In this document: positions 23,201 through 23,781 of the stretch, piece after piece | How positions within the stretch are numbered: the stretch's first letter is position 1 | Layout: the number at the start of each line of letters is the position of its first letter | DNA from: a virus | Reading direction: 5' to 3' (one strand) | Length of the DNA: 23,781 nucleotides | IMG/VR virus record: IMGVR_UViG_3300042539_000183 | Span: 1-23,781 of that record | Program-made: the position numbers and the translations under genes | Notes under the pieces: generated by a model | Database searches by the model: none | Seen by the model: only the letters and a program-made list of their open reading frames with translations | Told to the model about the DNA's origin: nothing

Positions 23201-23781
23201 CTCTTGCTGATCAGTTGGCTACTCAAAGTCTGGTCAATGGTCGTCGCCTCTCGCGTCGTACTGTCACTCAGGCTCAGATTAGTCAGATTGCTGCTGCTAC
23301 CTCTGATGGTGCTGGTAACCTGCTGCGTCGCATGGTTCAGCAGAATCCCATTGATCTGGCTGAGCTGTCTGAGATCTCCCGTCGCACCGAGGAGGAGATC
23401 GTCATGGATGCTTGGCGTGGCATGCAGGATGCTCTCGATGAGAACTTCAACGTTGACCTCACCCAGCTTCTGACTCAAGACGTTGCTGGTGACACCTTGC
23501 TTTCCCGTGCAGGCATTGTCCAGGTGCGCGGTCTGATGCAGGAGCTCGCCAATCAGATGTATGAGTCGGCTGGTCCGATCATGCAGATGATCGATAACAA
23601 TGTTGATGCTGTCCCTTCCTTTGCACGTCTGGCTGACAACCTGAAGGCTCTGATGCGGATCCATAAGGTCAGTGCCAACGTCTACGGCAACATGCTGCGT
23701 GCGTATCAGATTCCTATCCCTCTGCTTGGTGGAATCTCGATCAACGTACCTACTCGTGCTTTGAGTCCTGAACAGCTTGGT
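20284..23781 (+). CDS. Internal virion protein, gp16-like (N-terminal 1166 codons, open at window end)
   Basis: The ATG at 20284 opens a frame that runs without a stop to the end of the window. T7 gp16 is about 1318 residues, so the end should lie soon after. In T7, gp16 is the largest core protein and, with gp15, spans the periplasm to pull DNA in. The first 60 residues are Gln/Pro-rich and look disordered, and no transglycosylase motif is visible where T7 has one. Residues 120-200 have GPAKAVLAPVVETGRTIAG and a helix AQDLLEFAALAAG typical of this family. Regions at about residues 560-705 and 830-965 look like separate folded modules. From about residue 1000 the protein becomes helical. No Shine-Dalgarno sequence precedes the start. 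Confidence 0.85.
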   Translation, partial: MPDYIDQLFDANKPQEPSGPAGADLESALIKDNEELVAAQQPQQSKVLKPQPSPVQPRQQVKGGQDMIQTGAKWVEQNIGIPLEDTIDNLFQGNKRTPDQVARDRAKRDQDMARQLGQQKTINDLPGPAKAVLAPVVETGRTIAGAATGAAESTLNTLEFAADVGRAINPFAHLAGIPEKENVFSNKYEWARWDLGRNEVGAQSTAGKIAQDLLEFAALAAGTGGFGSLKGIPSLVKSTPGTLAKTGLLVKSGAYQALRSSPAELAIALRGEGGLSNTLRDAGFPQWATPLAVDPNDSGVTLAAKGLVEAGLVGLPLSMAADVLEPFFKGRVAREAAIAAKATPEQADAAAVNETLQSLRDTIPNAQTVRLDSTAYLDSLQLANEANPQGAWRTLEVPSEVLSTGRPVMTDNIAGILDVNGEMHGITGIETAAVGEWKAFARRMSEEGVTQFSIIAERPGQNLDDALSELGYRVVATSPQDYNYVTARGLQAYADQADLSTYGARIRHYVFDPNADFDFGGSFDTYSEALNYQRATAASLSDLDLGAIENIAEVRRLPPEQQLIWYDRQPRGTPFFELGVDAQIAREGRAVRIHQLPNGTKVKFLFTQERRGLNQGDSLSQIPAIDVEFGVTGERGLELYGTRVVTWFNRVARDEIEPGTVLFNTPARNQYGRGESAAQERRRLADPEFRRRETLYRRAGFSHGIEDARGYMQQFAVVRHSPTGSGKFLEPLRVELTNSRTFDEFANTSDIYQQVMAQRNPFRLARDFLAISNNHSAARSAGIARLMRSSSMGVPVTWDDAAAVVPELFTPGTRDISQLGQVDLSGILRSLDPIDSAFGSPNTTTNYFDPFTGSFVNQGYAVAIDGIELTDFTQEGIDSFFARSAGIFSRSDTALEIGFREGAPYARPVRLIEDATEANGLGVLFDQPHVTRTSDGRQSPTFGSDNLRHTQGQHLASTYGVPVEPRLVTPTEALADQLATQSLVNGRRLSRRTVTQAQISQIAAATSDGAGNLLRRMVQQNPIDLAELSEISRRTEEEIVMDAWRGMQDALDENFNVDLTQLLTQDVAGDTLLSRAGIVQVRGLMQELANQMYESAGPIMQMIDNNVDAVPSFARLADNLKALMRIHKVSANVYGNMLRAYQIPIPLLGGISINVPTRALSPEQLG

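Overview
The window is a continuous piece, all genes on the + strand, of a T7-like podovirus genome (Autographiviridae-type) that most resembles the marine cyanobacterial group of T7-like phages (P60, Syn5 and P-SSP7 relatives). This is read from gene order and protein motifs, not from a database search. It begins inside a gp2.5-like single-stranded DNA-binding protein gene and ends, still open, inside a gp16-like internal virion protein gene. Cyanophage-like signs are an endonuclease VII-type HNH gene between the polymerase and exonuclease genes, a MazG-type pyrophosphohydrolase, a compact class I ribonucleotide reductase and almost no Shine-Dalgarno sequences. No photosynthesis gene, RNA polymerase, integrase, terminase or tail fibre gene lies in this window.

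Region 1 (1-5896), DNA metabolism: gp2.5 SSB tail, endonuclease I, two small unknown genes, primase-helicase (gp4), a CGPC thioredoxin-like protein, DNA polymerase (gp5), an endonuclease VII-like HNH protein, 5'-3' exonuclease (gp6) and a small unknown gene. Genes overlap by 1 to about 77 bases, so translational coupling is the likely mode of expression.

Region 2 (5877-8864), nucleotide supply: a 37-codon ORF tiled between its neighbours, a DUF3310 (gp1.7-like) protein, the MazG-like protein, ribonucleotide reductase alpha and beta subunits and a 60-residue unknown. The reductase alpha keeps a C-terminal Cys pair that needs a thioredoxin-type reductant, which the phage thioredoxin-like protein could supply. 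The beta subunit lacks the usual radical tyrosine.

Region 3 (8869-23781), virion: gp7.3-like protein, portal, small unknown, scaffold, a 14-residue Lys/Gly ORF, then a 281-base non-coding leader with an imperfect 18-bp direct repeat and hairpins, major capsid protein, a hairpin terminator candidate, tail tubular proteins A and B, a GNAT-like gp13 equivalent, and internal virion proteins gp14, gp15 (with a C-terminal lysozyme-like domain) and gp16 (N-terminal 1166 codons). A second terminator-like hairpin separates gp15 from gp16.

The points most worth following up are the phage thioredoxin next to a polymerase whose thioredoxin-binding segment is mostly missing; the radical-Tyr-less reductase; the structured repeats ahead of the capsid gene; the two tiny overlooked ORFs; and the move of the cell-wall hydrolase domain to the end of gp15.
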